NCBI GenBank assembly: GCA_036381175.1
Contig: DASVDI010000019.1
Coordinates: 8,098 to 72,097, forward strand
DNA: 64,000 nucleotides
Direction of reading: 5' to 3'
From: JAJUFS01 sp036381175
Lineage (GTDB): Bacteria > Pseudomonadota > Gammaproteobacteria > Natronospirales > JAJUFS01
Shown: positions 51,660 to 60,852 of the stretch, piece after piece
Layout of the letters: every line of letters starts with the position of its first letter
How positions within the stretch are numbered: position 1 is the stretch's first letter
Notes under the pieces: model-generated
Told to the model about the DNA's origin: nothing
The model's input: only the letters and a program-made list of their open reading frames with translations
The model's database searches: none
Program-made: the position numbers and the translations under genes

Positions 51660-52559
51660 ATGACAGCAATCGCGCAGGATTCCCGCCACTGGCTACCGGA
51701 AAACGCCGCCATTGCAAGCATGGATTCTCACCGCATCGTGAAAGTAGCAGGACCGGATGCGCTCGAATTCCTGCAAGGACAATTCTCGAACGACATCGCA
51801 GCACTCAATGAAAATCCGGGCCAGTTGTCGAGCTACAACAATCCGAAAGGCCGCGTGCTGGCGTTTCTTCGTGTGCTGAAACACCGCGACGAGTATTGGC
51901 TGGTCGTGGATGCAGGAATCGTCGATGCATTCCTGCAACGCCTTCGCATGTTCGTGCTGCGCTCGAAACTCACCGTCGAGACGGCCGATGAACTCCGCGG
52001 TGTCGTCGTTGCAGGCGCCGATGCGGCTCGCGAGCTTGCCGACAGGAATCTTCCTGCGCCCGGCGCTGGTGAATCTGTCGTGAAAGACGATTGCGTTTTC
52101 CTCGGCCTGCCCGGTCCCGCGCCACGTGTGGAAATCTACGGCCCGAAAGACGCGCTCCCGCCACTGGATCTTGCGACCGCAACGCAGGACGACCTCGCCC
52201 GCTGGGATGTTCTGTTCAAGCTGCCGCGCATCACCGACGCGAATCGCGATGCACACGTCGCGCAGCATCTCGATCTCGACGAACTCGGCGCGATCAATTT
52301 CAAGAAGGGTTGCTACACTGGCCAGGAAATCATCGCGCGCATGAAATATCTCGGGAAAGTGAAGAAACGCACGTCGGTGTTTCTTGGCGATGGCGCGAAT
52401 GTTGGCGATGCACTACGAACGGAAGATGGCAGAAGTGTTGGTGAAGTCGTGAACGTCGCTGTTGCGAACGAACAGCAACTGGTTCTTGCCGTTGTGAATC
52501 TCGATGACCGCGACAAGATATTGGCTGTCAACGAGCACCCGCTCGAACGCCTGTCGTAG
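51660..52559 (+). CDS. ygfZ: tRNA-modifying protein YgfZ (folate-binding)
   Basis: The 299-residue protein shows the YgfZ/GcvT-like fold. It has an N-terminal FLQGQFSNDIAALNENPGQL motif and the family signature KKGCYTGQEIIARM with its conserved cysteine. YgfZ supports folate-dependent maintenance of certain Fe-S enzymes, including those for tRNA methylthiolation. It is divergent from the sdh locus. Confidence 0.93.
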   Translation: MTAIAQDSRHWLPENAAIASMDSHRIVKVAGPDALEFLQGQFSNDIAALNENPGQLSSYNNPKGRVLAFLRVLKHRDEYWLVVDAGIVDAFLQRLRMFVLRSKLTVETADELRGVVVAGADAARELADRNLPAPGAGESVVKDDCVFLGLPGPAPRVEIYGPKDALPPLDLATATQDDLARWDVLFKLPRITDANRDAHVAQHLDLDELGAINFKKGCYTGQEIIARMKYLGKVKKRTSVFLGDGANVGDALRTEDGRSVGEVVNVAVANEQQLVLAVVNLDDRDKILAVNEHPLERLS

Positions 52560-52581
52560 GGCGAAGAATCAAAAGCAAAGG

Positions 52582-52683
52582 CAATAGACAGGATTAACAG
52601 GATTTTTAAAGCGGATTTACAGGATTACTGACTTGCCTTTTTATCCTGTTAATTCTGAAAAATCCTGTTAATCCTGTCTATTG
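52582..52683. repeat. Intergenic palindromic repeat, family A copy 2
   Basis: CAATAGACAGGATTAACAGG and CCTGTTAATCCTGTCTATTG are perfect 20-bp terminal arms. The core is GCGGATTTACAGGATTA. It lies between the convergent ygfZ and gst genes. Confidence 0.9.
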
Positions 52684-52690
52684 TTCTTGT

Positions 52691-53302
52691 TCACGAAGAC
52701 TGCATCGGCCTGAGGCCGCTGCTTTCCAATCGGTTTAGCCACGCCTGCACATTCGGAAATTCACCAAGATCAAAACCACCATCCGCCGCGCAGTGCGTGT
52801 AGGCATGCAAGGCGATATCGGCAATCGTGGACGCATTCGCTACGAAGAAATCATGCGATGAAAGATGCTTGTCCATCATGGCGAGCGCTTGCCTGCCGCG
52901 CTCGACCAACGCAGGCAGTTCCGCGCGACGCGGATGATCTTCGGCCAGGAACAATTCGATGAAGCGCGCCACGGCGATGTACGGTTCGTGACTGTACTGC
53001 TCGAAGAACAACCATTGCATCGCTTGCGCTTTCTCGAAACGATCTACAGGAAGATACCGCGTGCCTTCGGCGAGATAACAAAGAATCGCGTTCGATTCCG
53101 GCAGGATTTTTCCATCCGGCAATTCCAGCACCGGCACTTTTCCATTCGAGTTCAGCGCAAGAAACTCCGGCGTGCGCGTACCGCCGTGTGCGCTGTCGAT
53201 CTCGATCCATTCATAAGGCTGGTTCGTCAACTCGAGAATCTGCCGGACCTTGTGGCAGTTCCCGGAAACACTCATGCCGTGCACGCGATACATGGCGGCC
53301 AT
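52691..53302 (-). CDS. Glutathione S-transferase family protein
   Basis: The 203-residue protein has a thioredoxin-like N-terminal domain (MYRVHGMSVSGNCHKVRQIL, cis-proline in GKVPVLELPDG, glutathione contact in LPESNAILCYLA) and a helical C-terminal domain. A serine-type active site (SVSGN) is likely. An internal ATG four codons in is an alternative start. Family A repeats lie on both sides. The substrate is unknown. Confidence 0.9.
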   Translation of the reverse strand: MAAMYRVHGMSVSGNCHKVRQILELTNQPYEWIEIDSAHGGTRTPEFLALNSNGKVPVLELPDGKILPESNAILCYLAEGTRYLPVDRFEKAQAMQWLFFEQYSHEPYIAVARFIELFLAEDHPRRAELPALVERGRQALAMMDKHLSSHDFFVANASTIADIALHAYTHCAADGGFDLGEFPNVQAWLNRLESSGLRPMQSS

Positions 53303-53324
53303 TCTCCGAAGAAAAAAGAAAAAG

Positions 53325-53424
53325 AATAGACAGGATTAACAGGATTTTTAAAAGCGGATTTACAGGATTAATTGATTTTCTTTAATCCTGTTAATTCTGA
53401 AAAATCCTGTTAATCCTGTCCATG
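53325..53424. repeat. Intergenic palindromic repeat, family A copy 3
   Basis: GACAGGATTAACAGGATTTT opens the element and AAAATCCTGTTAATCCTGTC closes it. The core is GCGGATTTACAGGATTA. It separates gst from lysS. Confidence 0.9.
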
Positions 53425-53433
53425 CTGTTGCTC

Positions 53434-54924
53434 CTATTCAACTTCCGGGCGCATCGCGGGGAAGAGAAGCACATCACGAATCGACGGCGCATCGGTGAAG
53501 AGCATGACCAGCCGGTCAATACCGATGCCCTCGCCCGCCGTCGGCGGCATGCCGTATTCCAGTGCGCGAATGTAATCGGCGTCGAAGTACATGGCCTCGA
53601 CGTCGCCAGCGTCCTTCGCCGCAACCTGCTCGCGGAAACGTTCGGCCTGGTCTTCGGCGTCGTTCAGCTCCGAAAATCCGTTCGCGATTTCGCGACCGCC
53701 GACGAAAAGCTCGAAACGGTCGGTCACGCTCGGGTCTTCGTCATTGCGGCGCGAGAGCGGCGAAACTTCGGTCGGGTAATGCGTGATGAAGGTCGGATCC
53801 TTGAGCTGGTCCTCGACGGTCTTCTCGAAAATCTCGATCAGCAATTTGCCGGCGCCGTAATTCTTCTGCACGGGAATTTTCAGTTGCGCACAAAGCTCCG
53901 CGAGATAATCGCGATCATCAAATCGCGCGGCATCGAAATCCGGGTTATACGCGGCGACCGCTTCCTTCACGGTCATGCGCGTGAAGGGCTTTGCGAAATC
54001 AAATTCCTCGCCCTGGTACTTCACAATCGCTGATTCACAAACGGATTCGGCGATCCCACGCATCATGCGTTCGGTGAAATCGAGCAGGTCGCGGTAATCC
54101 GCATACGCCCAGTAGAACTCCAGCATGGTGAACTCGGGATTGTGCCGCGTCGAAACACCTTCATTGCGGAAATTTCGATTGATTTCATAAACCCGCTCGA
54201 AACCGCCGACGACAAGACGCTTGAGATAAAGCTCCGGCGCGATGCGCAGATAAAGCTCGACGTCGAGCGCGTTGTGATGCGTAACGAACGGCCGCGCGAT
54301 GGCACCGCCGGGAATCGGCTGCATCATCGGCGTTTCGACTTCCATGAAGCCGTGACCGTTCATGAAATCGCGAATGAACTGAACGATACGCGTGCGCATG
54401 CGAAATGTTTCGCGCGCCTGTTCGTTCATGATGAGATCAACGTAACGCTGCCGGTAGCGCAGCTCCATGTCAGTCATGCCGTGATACTTGTCCGGCAGCG
54501 GGCGCAGTGATTTCGTCAGCAGGCGAAAATTATCGGCCTTCACGGAAAGCTCACCGGTCTTCGTGACGAACAACACACCTTCCGCCGCGACGATGTCGCC
54601 GATGTCCCAGCCCTTGAACGCCTGGTAAACACCTTCCGGCAATTCATCGCGCTGCAGGAACACCTGGATGCGCCCGGATTCGTCCTGCACCTGGATGAAA
54701 CTCGCCTTGCCCATGACGCGCTTCGCCATCATGCGCCCGGCGATATGCACGCGAACGTTCTCCGCCTCGAGTTTCTCGCTACCCGCCTCGCCATACATGC
54801 CATGCAGATCGGCGGCGAGCGCATCGCGGCGAAAATCGTTCGGAAATACCGAGCCTGCTTCGCGCAACGCGCGCAGCTTTTCGCGGCGTTCGGTAATCAG
54901 GCGGTTTTCTTCGTTGTCGCTCAT
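53434..54924 (-). CDS. lysS: Lysyl-tRNA synthetase, class II
   Basis: The 496-residue enzyme has an N-terminal OB-fold anticodon-binding domain (VHIAGRMMAKRVMGKASFIQ) and a class II catalytic core. Motif 2 is FRNEGVSTRHNPEFTMLEFY and motif 3 is GIGIDRLVMLFTDAPSIRDV. It charges tRNA-Lys. The prfB-lysS adjacency is conserved in many gammaproteobacteria; a family A repeat lies between them here. Confidence 0.97.
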   Translation of the reverse strand: MSDNEENRLITERREKLRALREAGSVFPNDFRRDALAADLHGMYGEAGSEKLEAENVRVHIAGRMMAKRVMGKASFIQVQDESGRIQVFLQRDELPEGVYQAFKGWDIGDIVAAEGVLFVTKTGELSVKADNFRLLTKSLRPLPDKYHGMTDMELRYRQRYVDLIMNEQARETFRMRTRIVQFIRDFMNGHGFMEVETPMMQPIPGGAIARPFVTHHNALDVELYLRIAPELYLKRLVVGGFERVYEINRNFRNEGVSTRHNPEFTMLEFYWAYADYRDLLDFTERMMRGIAESVCESAIVKYQGEEFDFAKPFTRMTVKEAVAAYNPDFDAARFDDRDYLAELCAQLKIPVQKNYGAGKLLIEIFEKTVEDQLKDPTFITHYPTEVSPLSRRNDEDPSVTDRFELFVGGREIANGFSELNDAEDQAERFREQVAAKDAGDVEAMYFDADYIRALEYGMPPTAGEGIGIDRLVMLFTDAPSIRDVLLFPAMRPEVE

Positions 54925-54940
54925 TCAACTCATCCTAAAG

Positions 54941-55044
54941 AATGGACAGGATTAACAGGATTTTTCAGAATTAACAGGATTAAAAAGCAATTAAAAAATA
55001 ATCCTGTGAATTCGCTTTTAAAAATCCTGTTAATCCTGTCCATT
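54941..55044. repeat. Intergenic palindromic repeat, family A copy 4
   Basis: AATGGACAGGATTAACAGGA and its exact reverse complement TCCTGTTAATCCTGTCCATT form the ends. Unlike the other copies, the shared core appears in reverse orientation (TAATCCTGTGAATTCGC). It lies between prfB and lysS. Confidence 0.9.
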
Positions 55045-55070
55045 GCCTTTGCTTTTGTTTTTACAGGAAC

Positions 55071-55087
55071 GGCGGGCAAAGCCCGCC
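55071..55087. repeat. Short hairpin GGCGGGC-AAA-GCCCGCC
   Basis: A perfect 7-bp hairpin followed by CTACGC, a common form of repeat debris, 26 bases downstream of the prfB stop. No T-run follows. Confidence 0.5.
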
Positions 55088-55112
55088 CTACGCATTCTGT
55101 CCGTCGACCTTT

Positions 55113-56208
55113 TTACAAACCCTGCTTCAGCGATTCCTCGATGAAAGGATTCAGATCGCCATCCAGCACGGCCTGCGGATTTCCCGTTTCATGGTTCGTT
55201 CTCAGATCCTTGATGCGCGATTGATCCAGCACGTAGGAACGGATCTGGCTGCCCCAGCCGATATCGGACTTACTGTCTTCCACCTTCTGCTGCTCGGCGC
55301 GGCGTTTCTGCATTTCCATTTCGTACAGTTTCGCCTTCAACTGTTTCATCGCGGTCGCGCGGTTCTTGTGCTGCGAGCGGTCGCTCTGGCAGGCAACGAC
55401 AATGCCGGATGGTTCGTGCGTGATACGAATCGCGGATTCCGTGCGGTTGACGTGCTGACCGCCAGCGCCGGATGCGCGATACGTATCAACGCGCAGATCG
55501 GCGGGATTGATGTCGATCTCGAAATCATCATCGATCTCCGGGGACACGAACACGGATGCGAATGACGTGTGCCGGCGATTGCCGGAGTCGAACGGCGATT
55601 TGCGCACCAGGCGATGCACGCCGGTTTCCGTGCGCAGCCAGCCGAAGGCGTAATCGCCGGCAAAGCGCACGGTCGCGCTCTTGATGCCCGCAACTTCACC
55701 GGCCGACGCTTCGATGATCTCGGTCGCGAAGCCATTCTTCTCGCCCCAGCGAAGATACATTCGCAAAAGCATCTCCGACCAGTCCTGCGCCTCGGTGCCG
55801 CCCGAGCCCGCCTGGATATCGACGAACGCATTCGATTTATCCATCTCGCCCGCGAACATGCGCGTGAACTCGAGCTTCTCGACATCCGCTTCCAGCGCAT
55901 CAAGATCGCGCTCGATTTCGCGCAGTGTGTTCTCGTCGTTTTCTTCCGCCGCCATGTCCAGCAGTTCGTCGGCGTCGCCGAGACTGCTGTGCAGCTTGTC
56001 GAGCGTGTGCACCGCTTCGGCCAGCCGCGCGCGTTCGCGGCCCAGTTCCTGGGCGCGTTCCGGATTGTTCCAGACGTCGGGGACTTCGAGTTCGCGTTCT
56101 ACTTCTTCGAGGCGGTCTTTCTTTTCAGCGTAGTCAAAGATACCCCCTGAGAGCCTCGCTGCGGCCCTGGAGATCCTTGATGCGGCTTCTGATCGGGTTG
56201 ATTTCCAT
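55113..56208 (-). CDS. prfB: Peptide chain release factor 2 with programmed +1 frameshift
   Basis: Translation starts at the ATG at 56208 (MEINPIRSRIKDLQGRSEAL, then RGYL) and meets an in-frame TGA at 56134-56136. The classic shift signal is intact: AGGGGG (56143-56148), then TAT, CTT and TGAC. Slipping one base forward continues in the frame ending at 55113, giving about 364 residues (E. coli 365). The stop-codon recognition motif SPF (RKSPFDSGNRRHTSF) and catalytic GGQ (GAGGQHVNRTES) are present. RF2 terminates at UGA and UAA, so the in-frame UGA makes its synthesis self-limiting. Annotation without the shift would miss the first quarter of the protein. Confidence 0.96.
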
Positions 56209-56280
56209 TGATCGGTGTTCCATTGGCATTCGGTGAAAGCGCGGTATCTTAACGCATCAGGCGCCCCGTTCGCAGGGGCT

Positions 56281-57975
56281 TCACGCGCTCAAGAGGTGCT
56301 CGATCACCAGTTGTGCGGACTGCCTGCCCTGCCATTCGTTGACATCGAGACGGAAGACCGCGCGCACCTGTGGCGCTTCGGGAAACTCCGCGGCATTGAA
56401 GGCGATTCCGTCCAGCACGCTCGCGGCGCCGACTGGCGCAAGACGCAGCTTCAAGTGCTTCTCGCCGACGATCCGCCGGTCACGCACATCGAACACACCG
56501 TCGAACAGCGGCTCGGGAAAGCCCTGCCCCCACGGGCCGGCGTCGCGCAGCGCGATCGCGGCGTCCAGGCAAAGAAATTCCGGCGCGAGTTCGCCATCAG
56601 AAAGAATCACGCCGCGCAATTCGTCCGGAGAAATCCAGCGCGCGATTTCCTCGTTCAGCGCAATAGAAAACTCCGCCAGGCGATCAGCGGCTAGGCTCAA
56701 TCCCGCCGCCATCGCATGGCCACCAAACTTCTCGACCAAACCCGGATGCCGCGTTGCAACGGCATCCAGCGCATCGCGAATATGTACGCCGGCAACGCTG
56801 CGCGCGGAGCCTTTCAGCAATCCTGTTTCATCATCCATCGCAAAAGCGATCACGGGACGGTGCGTTCGATCCTTGATGCGCGAGGCCACGATGCCGACAA
56901 CGCCCTGGTGCCAGTGCGCCTCGTGCAGGCAAAGCGCCAGCGGGAGGTCCGCGTCGAGCGCCAGTTTTTCTACCGCGAGAATCGCTTCTTCCTTCATCTC
57001 CTGCTCGATGCCGCGACGGTCGCGGTTCAGTTCATCGAGTTTTGCCGCAAGCTGCCGTGCGCTTGCCGGATCATCCGCGAGCAGGCATTCGATGCCGATC
57101 GACATGTTCTCCAGCCTTCCTGCCGCGTTCAATCGCGGCCCTACCGCGAAACCGAGATCGCTTGCCGCGAGTTGTGCCGGTGAACGCTTCGCGATTTCCA
57201 GCAGCGCCGATATTCCCGGGCGGCATTTTCCCGCGCGAATACGCTGCAGACCCTGGTGAATCAGAACGCGGTTGTTGTGATCCAGCGGCACGACATCGGC
57301 GACGGTGCCAAGCGCAACGAGATCGAGCAGTTCGGCAAGATTCGGTTCCGGTTTCGCAAGCGCGCCGTGTTTGCGGAGTACTTTTCGCAAGGCGAGCAGC
57401 ACATAGAACATCACGCCAACGCCAGCGAGCGCCTTGCTCGGAAATGCATCGCCGGGCAGATTCGGATTCACGATGACATCGGCTTCGGGAAGTTGCGCGC
57501 CCGGCAAGTGATGGTCGGTGACCAGCACATTGATACCGTGCGCGCGCGCCGCGGCAACGCCCGCGTGGCTTGCGATGCCGTTATCGACGGTGACGATCAA
57601 ATCCGGTTTGCGCGTCAACGCGAGTTCGACAATTTCCGGCGTGAGTCCGTAACCAAAACGAAAGCGATCCGGCACGAGAAAATCCACCTGTTGCGCGCCG
57701 AGCGCGCGCAGGCCGAGCAAGGCAACGGCCGTGCTTGTCGCGCCGTCGGCGTCAAAATCACCGATGACGAGAATACGTTTGTCGAAATGCGCCGCGAGCA
57801 ATTCGGCGGCGGCGTCGATGTTGCCGAGCGCATCGGGCGGAATGAGCGCATCAAGTCCGTAATGCAATTCCTGGGAAGAACGAATCGCGCGCTGCGCGAA
57901 CACCGTCCGCAACAAGGGATGCAGCGATTCCGGCAGCTCGCATTCCGCGATGCGTTCGCGCTGGCGAATCTCCAT
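56281..57975 (-). CDS. recJ: Single-stranded-DNA exonuclease RecJ
   Basis: The start at 57975 follows GAGGAG and gives 564 residues. The DHH motifs are ILVIGDFDADGATSTAVALL, TVDNGIASH and VTDHHLPGAQLP. DHHA1 follows with FGGHAMAAGLSLA. RecJ degrades single-stranded DNA 5' to 3' in RecF-pathway recombination and mismatch repair. It starts two bases after the RpfE-type gene, so the two are co-transcribed. Confidence 0.96.
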   Translation of the reverse strand: MEIRQRERIAECELPESLHPLLRTVFAQRAIRSSQELHYGLDALIPPDALGNIDAAAELLAAHFDKRILVIGDFDADGATSTAVALLGLRALGAQQVDFLVPDRFRFGYGLTPEIVELALTRKPDLIVTVDNGIASHAGVAAARAHGINVLVTDHHLPGAQLPEADVIVNPNLPGDAFPSKALAGVGVMFYVLLALRKVLRKHGALAKPEPNLAELLDLVALGTVADVVPLDHNNRVLIHQGLQRIRAGKCRPGISALLEIAKRSPAQLAASDLGFAVGPRLNAAGRLENMSIGIECLLADDPASARQLAAKLDELNRDRRGIEQEMKEEAILAVEKLALDADLPLALCLHEAHWHQGVVGIVASRIKDRTHRPVIAFAMDDETGLLKGSARSVAGVHIRDALDAVATRHPGLVEKFGGHAMAAGLSLAADRLAEFSIALNEEIARWISPDELRGVILSDGELAPEFLCLDAAIALRDAGPWGQGFPEPLFDGVFDVRDRRIVGEKHLKLRLAPVGAASVLDGIAFNAAEFPEAPQVRAVFRLDVNEWQGRQSAQLVIEHLLSA

Positions 57976-57977
57976 GC

Positions 57978-58973
57978 TCACTCCTCGATGATCTTTAACG
58001 ATGGCGCGCGCCGGAATGCGCGCCGCAACCAATTGTCTTTCCCGCCGCGCAAATGCAGCGCGACGCCGTCACCGGCGTAAAGCACCGCTTGTGCATCGCG
58101 ATTCGCAGCGAGCCAGTCAAGCGCGGGTTGCAGAACGTTGCTCGAAACATTTTCAACGGCCGACTGCCAGGCGTTGATGTCATCCGCGTCCAGCGCGTCA
58201 ATGCAATCCGTCACTTCAATGATGTGATGCCCCGACGATGGAAGCATTCTTTCAAACACGTCGTACTCGCGTGTTTCTCCAAGCAGCAATCCCAGCCCAC
58301 GCATCGAAAGTGTTTTCGCAAACACGACGAGATTTTTGCGTTTCGCCGCTTGCGGAATTTCACCTTCACCCCAGGGCCAGATGCCGTTGAGTGACGGCAA
58401 TCCGCGCGCCGTCCGTTCCTTGTTGAGTGCGTGGCCGTGCAAAAACATCTGCAATTCATTCATCCAGCCGTGCATGCGCGGTGCATCCGCGCCACGCGGC
58501 AGATGATCGCGCACGGCGCCGCCTTGTGCTTCGTGTAGCGGCGTGGTTTGTACGTCGAGATTCCGTGGCGCTTGCAGGAACATCCGGCCGTCGCAAAAAT
58601 GCATTGCGGGTTCATCGCCGAAAAATTCGGAAATGTCCTGCGCGAGACGTTCGCGCTCATCATCAGAAACCCGCAGCGCGGGACCGGAAAACAAGACGAG
58701 ATCGCTCATGCCGGCTTGCAGATGCACCGGCGTTGCGAAAAGCACCGGCGATTTCGCCGTCTCGCCCGTTGCACCCAGCCACGCAAGCGCGGCGAGCGGC
58801 GCGGATTCCACATCCAGCAGGGTTTCGATGAAGCCGAACCGGCCCGTGCGAACCGGCTGCGCGTCTGAACGCGCGCACCATTCATGCAGCGCCGGTGCGT
58901 CCGGCAACGGCAGATTGGCGGCCAGCCGCGCGGGCGCGGCGAGCAGGCCGGGAACGTACAAATCCAGTTTCAC
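57978..58973 (-). CDS. RpfE-type conserved hypothetical protein (COG4255-like)
   Basis: The 331-residue protein matches the group named after Xanthomonas RpfE. Visible landmarks are MFLQAPRNLDVQTTPLHEAQ, GAVRDHLPRG, and MNELQMFLHGHALNKERTAR followed by GLPSLNGIWPWGEG. The last segment is the most conserved part of the family. Some databases relate it to cofactor-independent phosphoglycerate mutases. There is no signal peptide. It lies two bases upstream of recJ. No catalytic function is established. Confidence 0.75.
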   Translation of the reverse strand: MKLDLYVPGLLAAPARLAANLPLPDAPALHEWCARSDAQPVRTGRFGFIETLLDVESAPLAALAWLGATGETAKSPVLFATPVHLQAGMSDLVLFSGPALRVSDDERERLAQDISEFFGDEPAMHFCDGRMFLQAPRNLDVQTTPLHEAQGGAVRDHLPRGADAPRMHGWMNELQMFLHGHALNKERTARGLPSLNGIWPWGEGEIPQAAKRKNLVVFAKTLSMRGLGLLLGETREYDVFERMLPSSGHHIIEVTDCIDALDADDINAWQSAVENVSSNVLQPALDWLAANRDAQAVLYAGDGVALHLRGGKDNWLRRAFRRAPSLKIIEE

Positions 58974-59064
58974 GTCGAAGAATTACTGCGGTAAAGATGT
59001 CGGCGGATGGTAGCAGACCGCGAAAACCCAGGCTTCCGTCAGGCCGGCACCAGGACTGCGGAAT

Positions 59065-59105
59065 AAAAAAATCCGGCCCGGACTCCAGGAGGAACCCGGG
59101 CCGGA
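59065..59105 (-). terminator. Intrinsic terminator of the small secreted protein gene
   Basis: On the minus strand TCCGGCCCGG and CCGGGCCGGA form a 10-bp stem, followed by seven T residues, about 25 bases beyond the stop of the gene at 59128. Confidence 0.8.
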
Positions 59106-59127
59106 CCGGCCGAGGGGGCAGACCAAA

Positions 59128-59358
59128 TCAATTGGAGGTTGATCGTTCGTCCTGCTCCACCTCGCCCTCCTCCGGCAGGAACCACTCGATGAGTTCCTGC
59201 AAGAGATCGCTTTCCGCAGCGCCGTCGGCGGTGTCGCCAGGCGGCTGCGAATCAAACGGATCGCCGCGACCGGACCCGATTTCATGGGCCATCGCAGAAG
59301 GCGCCGCGATGACACCTGCCGCAATCAGAATCAAACACGTTGTCTTATTTTTCTTCAT
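59128..59358 (-). CDS. Small acidic secreted protein
   Basis: The 76-residue product has a clear signal peptide (MKKNKTTCLILIAAGVIAAP, cleavage expected after SAMA). The mature part is about 50 residues and acidic (GEVEQDERSTSN), with one possible helix (SDLLQELIEWFLPE). A ribosome-binding site (AGGGGAAG) precedes it and a strong terminator follows, both supporting a real gene. No family is recognised. It lies just downstream of the DUF6502 gene. Confidence 0.65.
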   Translation of the reverse strand: MKKNKTTCLILIAAGVIAAPSAMAHEIGSGRGDPFDSQPPGDTADGAAESDLLQELIEWFLPEEGEVEQDERSTSN

Positions 59359-59379
59359 AAAACTTCCCCTGTTGTTGTT

Positions 59380-60291
59380 TTAATCAGTGTCGTCATTTTC
59401 GTTTCCGGGCGTTATCCCCAGAAGGAATGGCGCCTCCCGATACGAGTACGCGCCGACCCCCAATCTGATGCCCGCATCGCCGGACGCGGCACGATATTTC
59501 TTCAACCCTTCCAGGCATCGCGCGTTGAATGCCTGTATTTCGTCATGGAGATATTTCTGCGCTTCATCGATTTTGTTGATGTCAATATCATTGAAGAAGC
59601 CTTCTCGGAAGCGCGGACGAGGCTGCACCGCGGGATCAAACGTCTGCTGGAAGGAATGCATGAAATCACTGCCGATCTGCGTCAGCAGTGCGATGTCTTC
59701 CACGGTGTTGAATGCGGCCGTTACGACCTGATGCAGGAAACGAAGCTTCTTGTTTCTTCTCGCGCCTTCGCTTTCACCGATCCACGCCGCGTTGCCGTTC
59801 TTCACCAGCGCATCCGCGATCGGTCGCGTCGGCACACCGCGCGCGTATTTCTGGCAGAGCTGGTGCAGCGACGGCGTCGAACCGCGCACAGGGAGGTCGA
59901 TAGGCTTGCCGTCGGCACCTTGGTAACGCGGCTCGTTGCGCCAGGCGAACATGATGTGAATCATGCGATGCAGGTTGTCGATTTCCGCAGCGGCGGGACG
60001 CGGCTTGCGGTTGTCGGCGGCGCGTTTCACTTCCGAAAGGCTGAGCCCGGTGCGAACGGCGGCATGTGAAGGCTTCTGCTTGCGCTTGCCGGCGACTTCC
60101 ATGGCGAATTCCGGCTCCGTCAGCGCTGCCTGGATGCAGCTCCAGCGCAACATGCGCTCGAGTTCGGGAACAAGCAGATTGTGGCGCAGAAACAACTTGC
60201 CCTGTTGCGCGTAAAGCATTTCGACCAGCGCCAGCAGGCTGTCGCGCCGTTCAAGCTCTTCATCGGGAAGTTCGAATTGTTGATCTGTCAT
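59380..60291 (-). CDS. DUF6502-like protein
   Basis: The 303-residue cytoplasmic protein starts at 60291 behind GGAAG. It contains a helix-turn-helix-like segment (TGLSLSEVKRAADNRKPRPA) and the stretch IDNLHRMIHIMFAWRNEPRY, both typical of the DUF6502 family as I remember it. LHQLCQKYARGVPTRPIADA follows, then a C-terminal helical region. The family is of unknown function; the HTH-like part hints at DNA binding. Its neighbours are a small gene at 60326 and the small secreted protein. Confidence 0.55.
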   Translation of the reverse strand: MTDQQFELPDEELERRDSLLALVEMLYAQQGKLFLRHNLLVPELERMLRWSCIQAALTEPEFAMEVAGKRKQKPSHAAVRTGLSLSEVKRAADNRKPRPAAAEIDNLHRMIHIMFAWRNEPRYQGADGKPIDLPVRGSTPSLHQLCQKYARGVPTRPIADALVKNGNAAWIGESEGARRNKKLRFLHQVVTAAFNTVEDIALLTQIGSDFMHSFQQTFDPAVQPRPRFREGFFNDIDINKIDEAQKYLHDEIQAFNARCLEGLKKYRAASGDAGIRLGVGAYSYREAPFLLGITPGNENDDTD

Positions 60292-60325
60292 TTGCTGCTT
60301 CCTTGCATGTCCGTTTGCGGCGCGC

Positions 60326-60664
60326 TCAATGCTTCCTGCGCTTTTGCCAGGCAAGGCGCTCCAGCCGTTCGCGTTCCATGATCGTGTTCGGCCTTGGCAA
60401 CTCCATTACCGGTTCCGGTTTCGCTTCGGGTTCCGGAAACTTGAGCAGGCGATAGCTGCGCGTGCCGGTGCTGCCTTCAGCCGCGAGGACGCCTTCCTCG
60501 ACCAGCTTCCTCAACTCGTCGTAAACATCCAGCCGGTCGACGTTGTAGGTGTCCTGCAGAAATGGCGCGAGAAGCCTTGGATGCGTAAGCACGTTTTCCA
60601 GGATCAGCTTGCGGATCCCGCGCAGCGATTCCTGGCGTTGTTTCTCGACGTCTTCGCGATTCAT
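60326..60664 (-). CDS. Small winged-helix-like hypothetical protein
   Basis: The 112-residue protein has helix-rich sequence at residues 10-65 (GIRKLILENVLTHPRLLAPF, YDELRKLVEEGVLAAEGSTG, then TRSYRLL), which reads like a winged-helix fold with its beta-hairpin wing. The C-terminal tail is basic. It precedes the DUF6502-like gene by 34 bases on the same strand. No specific family is recognised. Confidence 0.55.
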   Translation of the reverse strand: MNREDVEKQRQESLRGIRKLILENVLTHPRLLAPFLQDTYNVDRLDVYDELRKLVEEGVLAAEGSTGTRSYRLLKFPEPEAKPEPVMELPRPNTIMERERLERLAWQKRRKH

Positions 60665-60852
60665 GCGCCTCTCCGACTTCGCCTGCTTCCTTTTATCCGG
60701 CGGGTGAACTTAACCAAAAAAGGGTTCCTGAAATGACTCAGGGCGAACCTGAAATTGCGTTCGCGAATACCGGAAATGTGGAATCGCGTGAAATTCCCCC
60801 TTGAAGCCGGCTGCACTTTCGGCAATCCGCGTGTTTCGTTAAGGTTGCGTTC

